From the NCBI GenBank assembly GCA_026874595.1, contig CM049311.1:72524453-72588452 (forward strand): 64,000 nt of DNA, written 5' to 3'. The first letter of the stretch is position 1. Each line of letters begins with the position of its first letter. Positions 59,815 to 64,000 of the stretch are shown here, piece after piece. The stretch comes from Sipunculus nudus (taxonomy: Eukaryota > Annelida > Sipuncula > Golfingiida > Sipunculidae). A model generated the notes under the pieces. It ran no database searches, had not been told where the DNA came from, and saw only the letters and a program-made list of their open reading frames with translations. The translations under genes were made by a program, and so were the position numbers.

Positions 59815-60545
59815 AGAAAAGGTTTTCAAGATCTATGGACACGCACAGTTTCAGCCCATAACCTCTCCTGAGATATGAGCAATTCAATATTTATGAAAAA
59901 AAAAAGACTCACAGATGGACGTTCGCGGAAAGGATTATAGGTGGCGTCACCCACCTCTGTTATTCAATAATGATGTTCCAGAAAGATCCGTCTATTAGTT
60001 TAAAGGGGCCCAATCACCTATCTGACCTTTATAAACTAAAGGTAATCCCTTGGAGGCCAGAAAACGTGGATATCACCGCACACAGGCTGCTTGTTTTGTT
60101 TATATTAACGTGTTTATAATATGTAGGGGCCAGCCAAAGTATTAAAAAAAATCAACAAGGGCATCTGGCGGCAAGTCAGATAAGCCAAAGCTTTGCAAAT
60201 GGCGTTTTGCAACAAGTGACCTTCGATCTCCACATATATGCAAACAACCACGCGTTTTTCTCGTTTGTCAACATTGCTGTGTTTACAAACATATGTATGT
60301 TGTTGAAAAACAAGTTCATACATCCTTCACGGAGGCCTTATAAGAAATTTTCACAACCAGAATTACCCCTAAATCATTAATATATACATAGAGGAAGCTA
60401 GAAATTATACAGATTCTTTTTTAAAGGGTAGGTGAATGGGCACCTTTATGAGGAGTGCCCCTAAAATACACGTGGCGGTGGCAGCCGCGACGGAAGCCAT
60501 CTGAAAACATGTTATCCGCAAAACGTTTCGGCGGGATAAAATAAA
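59815..60545 (-). mobile_element. family 2/8-type fragment, interrupted by a MITE
   Basis: The left part has a CAAGATCTATGGACACGCA block, CCTCTCCTGAGATATGAGC and a box, GGTGGCGTCACC (59941-59952). The right part has GTGGCGGTGGCAGCCGCG, then a terminal hairpin, GTTATCCGCAAAAC / GTTTCGGCGGGATAA (60511-60539), then AATAAA. The MITE 60003-60446 divides a block that is continuous in the 31.5-kb copy (GTTTCAGAAAAATCTGTCCA then GAGGAGTTC), which confirms both. Confidence 0.65.
60003..60446 (+). mobile_element. 444-bp MITE with TA target duplication
   Basis: The outer ends AAGGGGCCCAATCACCTATC and AAGGTGCCCATTCACCTACC (right end, reverse complement) match at 17 of 20 positions. TA flanks both sides (60001-60002 and 60447-60448). 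No ORF of note. Related copies lie at 5000-5390 and 58125-58221, with a short fragment near 14136. It is inserted in a Helentron-like relic. Confidence 0.8.
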
Positions 60546-60806
60546 TTAGTTAGGTCACAAACAGCTTGGGAACAGATATTACGCACACTTTTGATCGAAC
60601 GAGTTGGCAAAAAGTTTCAGGACCTGTTTCTGATTCACAGATGTCTTTATGTTATAATATATAGGGAAATATTTTCTTACACGTATGGTGAAATGCACTT
60701 CTTCCGTCGTATTATAATTATGTTCCTTTTTCTTAAAAACATTTTAATTATCAAATTTAAAAAAACACACACTATTATATAGTGTTGTACTCATAATTAA
60801 GCTACA

Positions 60807-60846
60807 CTATATATATATATATATATGATATAATATATATATATAC
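60807..60846. repeat. (TA)n microsatellite
   Basis: About 40 bp of alternating TA with a short GATATAAT interruption. Confidence 0.95.
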
Positions 60847-61763
60847 AGGTTTTAAAAAAAGTCCCTGTACTGCATTTGCAGGGTGGCCAGGGGCACATCT
60901 TTTTTCACATCATTAACCCATACACTGCGCACAACCCCAACGTCACTTAGCCTTTAAAGGGACCTATTTCCACACCAGGTTTATTAAATATAGATAAGTA
61001 ATTTTTTATTTATAAAAATATAATGGTATTTGCCAATATTTTGTTCTTAACCCCTTTGTTTACTTCTTTACAAAAGTGGAAATAAACTTTAACCTTGCGC
61101 GATCAGTGCTGCAAACCAAAACAGAGTGCGCCGGCAACCTGATGACCATACTGCACAACTTCACAAATCAAGATTTTTCAAGCTTCCACTTGGTGTTTCT
61201 TCTGTGTTCTTCTTTCGTGGTTATTCTTCTGGTTTGGGAGTTTTCGCTCAAGATCAGACTTCTGGTTACGCAGTCTGTGTGTATTCCTTCACAGAACCAT
61301 AACAACGTTTGGAATTTGTGAATTCAAGACAGTAAATCCGTGTGCTTGGACCCTTTGGCTGGGAAACTGTTGTTTTCAGCCAAAATGAATTAATAACGTG
61401 CGATAATACACATGTTGTAGCAAATGTGTATGTACCTATAATACCTCTAATAGTTTTCCAAACATCCATTAACATACAGCGGCTAACTTGGTTCATGGTT
61501 TAATGAAGTGTCTTTGATCCTACCAAATTCATTTAGTCGTAGTCCCGGGTGATATATGTACTACTCTCAGGTCATCAAAGACACCTGGCGCCTAAAACAT
61601 GTATTTTGATAAAAAAAAATAGAAGAAATTGATACAATACTCACGCTTTGCCATTTTCATTAAGTATTAGTCAAGTATATGTTACTTTTATACAGATCAA
61701 CCTTTTATTAGGGACATCTGGCAAAATAGATAAATATGCATTGTTTATACTACATTACGTGTA

Positions 61764-61765
<2 letters not shown>

Positions 61766-61804
<39 letters not shown>
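61766..61804. repeat. (TA)n microsatellite
   Basis: About 39 bp, nearly pure. Confidence 0.95.
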
Positions 61805-61844
61805 AAGAAGAAAATACTATGAAAACATTATAAACTTGACAACA

Positions 61845-61847
61845 CAT

Positions 61848-61880
<33 letters not shown>
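61845..61880. repeat. compound (CA)n(TA)n microsatellite
   Basis: A run of CA units passes directly into TA units. Confidence 0.95.
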
Positions 61881-62509
61881 ATTTTGGTTGCAATTAAGTA
61901 AATTTTGCCAATAATACACAAGTATGTATGAATATATTTAATTATTTAATAACAGTCTACATAATACGCCCTGCTATTTCATGGGCAAAACTTGACTGTA
62001 TGAAAAGCTATATGTAAGCAGTCCATGCAGATCGTGAGTTTTGTTTGGAATTTGGGTAAAAGCGTTTTATTTTCTGGCTTTTTTTTAATGTGCTCTATAT
62101 ATTATATAACGATCAGTGCTTTTCATGTTTGAAAATCCTTTTGGCCTTCTTGAAAGGGGGAACATCTGACAACACGAACTATTCATGATTTTCTCCCTTC
62201 AGATAACATCTCTCCACAAGTTCCCCAGTAAATTATGCAAAAATTACACACAGCTTACGTTTAACTTATTTCAATAGTGGCTTAACTTCATGTTTGTAAA
62301 CCCCGAGAAAATGGACGAGATCAGAAATCTTATATTAAATCATTTATGGTCTATCAATTTATCAGTAGCGGCAAGTAAAACACGAACACATAATTTAATA
62401 TCAAAGTCATGATTGATCGAAATATGCATCACCAGGAGTCACGTATGTATACATTGCATTTGCTTGGAGAAGCGTGGGAAATTTCAATCTTCCACACACT
62501 TTTATAAGG

Positions 62510-62680
62510 GGCCTGGACAGTCGAGGTATAAAACGCTCGGCTCTCTCCGCTTGCGACCGGGGGTCGATCCCCGGCGTGGCTGTGAAAGTGTTTGGTTTGT
62601 AGTTGCCCTTCTAAGGCCGGTGGTTTTCTTCGGTTTCCTCCATCCCTACACACTACCGAACGCCACCATCTGCATGGCCA
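62510..62680 (+). mobile_element. tRNA-derived SINE
   Basis: An A-box-like TGGACAGTCGAGG (62514-62526) and a B box, GGTCGATCC (62562-62570), inside a CCGGGGGTCGATCCCCGG stem-loop like a tRNA T-arm, followed by a tRNA-unrelated body: GTGAAAGTGTTTGGTTTGTAG, shortened here, GGCCGGTGGTTTTCTTCGG and TTTCCTCC. This head-plus-body arrangement is that of the widespread metazoan/molluscan SINEs (established for the class; the exact family is not assigned). The 3' boundary is uncertain. Confidence 0.65.
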
Positions 62681-63689
62681 TGGAGAGTGCTGCGATTACT
62701 TTTAGTAACTATTTTTACAATTCATATAGACAATTGAATTTTATGAAGTTAATTATGAACAATTGAAAGTATTTGTCCGTGAAACATATTTTGTATATTG
62801 ATAAACCTGTGGATCTAATATTCATGACGCGGTATCATAAATATAGACAGAACCTAATGCGCGTGCTTCCGTGGATTGTTTACCAAGAGTAACGCACTGT
62901 TTCCAGAATTGTTGAAGCTGTAAATGTAAGGTGATTGTACAGCGACACTTGTTGTGGTCAATTCAAAATTATGCATCAGAATAAATGGGAGATTAATCAT
63001 TTTCGCTTGCTGGCATAAGGAATGAGTGCAAAGGGGTCAAGATAATTTTTTTTCTTTTGCATTTGCTGACCACGCACATGGGTCAATGATAGGGTCAAAC
63101 CTCAGGCCAAACATGCTTAATTCCTTCACTCGCAGGAGTTATTCATATGAACAATAGTCCATAATCCTGCGCTGCGCAGAGGTGAATTGTGGCACACGCC
63201 TATGTTGTGAATAACCCAGGCATTCCAGTCTCTGTCGAAGGCAGTTCGGCTGCTTTCGGTGGTAACCCCACGGAATTTAAAAATCATGCAAAAATTTCTC
63301 AAAATGACGTGTACATTAACAATTCTTTATTCCAATATCGGCGAGGTCACTGAGGGAACAATAACCTTTTAAATGAGGTACAGCACAATGTCATACACAA
63401 AGCGATTTCACTGAGAACAATTAGGACAAAAGTGGACTAACTTACTTTTATAAGTATTAGATAAAATAATATATTTTTATGTATACATGTACTTAAAACC
63501 TAATTTTACCTAATAGTAGTTACAAATAATTTGAAGGGTAAATGAAGAATTCTTTACATGACATTCAGTCCTGTATTTGCTAAACCATTAAAAAACGGTA
63601 GTCAAATTCCTTCGTGCATCTAATATGTAAAATACTTCTCTTCAACCACCATAGCGCTGTGTACGACAACAGTTCTCGTCACGGGCTTC

Positions 63690-63701
63690 AGGTGGCGCCA
63701 C
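63690..63701 (+). other. isolated palindromic box AGGTGGCGCCAC
   Basis: A near-perfect copy of the recurring box, but without the CAAAATTT / CTGAGATAT module and outside any recognised element. Either the last trace of an element or an independent site. Confidence 0.5.
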
Positions 63702-63730
63702 GTTCCGGGCTGTCCTGCCAAGACATTCTG

Positions 63731-63754
63731 CCCCCCCCCCCCCCCCCCCCCCCC
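63731..63754 (+). repeat. poly(C) tract, 24 C
   Basis: An uninterrupted run of 24 C, 30 bp after the isolated palindromic box. Confidence 0.95.
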
Positions 63755-64000
63755 AAATGAGTACTGCATAAATGTCGAACCTGTCTTTCCAATTGGATGC
63801 CAATTAAATAGCTAGTAGTTGCCCGCTAAAACGGCACTCTATAAACTCTCTGCAATTTCAGGTCGCCAGGCGACTTTCACTCACACAAACTGTAACAAGG
63901 TAACAGATACGAGACTTCAGTTCTCATCTTTATAACATATTCAGCTCTTTACAAATCCGGAAGAAAGGATTTCTGGTGAAGGTGATGTGACAGGGTTACA

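Larger units (their letters stand above)
60547..62500. other. AT-rich unique DNA with microsatellites
   Basis: No gene recognised. The frame at 61076-61321 lacks an ATG start and a domain. Three microsatellites are listed separately. Confidence 0.4.
62681..64000. other. unique, CpG-bearing DNA
   Basis: Less AT-rich than average, with palindromes such as CTGCGCTGCGCAG (63168-63180). No coding exon or repeat end was confirmed. Confidence 0.4.

Overview
This window looks like non-coding genomic DNA from a eukaryote, most likely a marine invertebrate and probably a bivalve mollusc. The evidence is an AT-rich background without operons or dense ORFs, a decayed Ty3/Gypsy retrotransposon, a tRNA-derived SINE, TA-flanked MITEs, many microsatellites, and a very high load of short repeat-bearing elements built like Helentrons (rolling-circle DINE/HINE type). 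The species cannot be fixed from the sequence. No complete conserved protein gene was recognised. Three possible first or leader exons and one possible small secreted protein are listed at low confidence.

Layout. 1-8.6 kb: mostly unannotatable AT-rich DNA with a 63-bp minisatellite (5.7-6.4 kb) and two small MITEs. 8.7-12.7 kb: a composite of Helentron-like elements. 15.4-19.6 kb: a three-level nest, with a foldback element inside a Helentron-like element inside a mariner-type MITE. 20.7-22.5 kb and 23.9-25.0 kb: further Helentron-like families. 26.8-28.0 kb: a truncated copy. 31.5-33.0 kb and 45.6-47.1 kb: two inverted copies of one family, each with a regular tandem array. 33.9-36.5 kb: a Ty3/Gypsy relic (gag, protease, RT, RNase H, no integrase). 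41.4-42.1 kb: a second mariner-type MITE. 42.8-45.4 kb: the most complete family-1 copy. 49.1-51.0 kb: a nest of two families. 52.0-57.6 kb: a mosaic of at least four families. 58-64 kb: mainly unique sequence with one MITE nested in a Helentron relic, a SINE and several microsatellites.

Families (numbers are mine). Each has a family-specific subterminal inverted repeat (subTIR) and usually a hairpin near each end. One end reads ...TCTAG (family 1: ...CTTG) followed by TT; the other begins with T-rich DNA such as TTTTTA. Following the DINE-1/Helentron layout (subTIR, then hairpin, then end), I take the CTAG side as the 3' end. On that basis every end I could orient except one lies on the minus strand. 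Empty target sites rebuilt from nested insertions support the boundaries.

Most striking observation: a palindromic box, AGGTGGCGCCACCT and close variants, recurs more than 45 times in the window, in at least six families that share no subTIR. It usually starts a 130-150 bp module that continues with a CAAAATTT block and a CTGAGATAT block. In the two inverted family-2 copies the boxes keep an alternating 149/131 bp spacing although other sequence has diverged. This shared grammar is the best candidate here for something undescribed.
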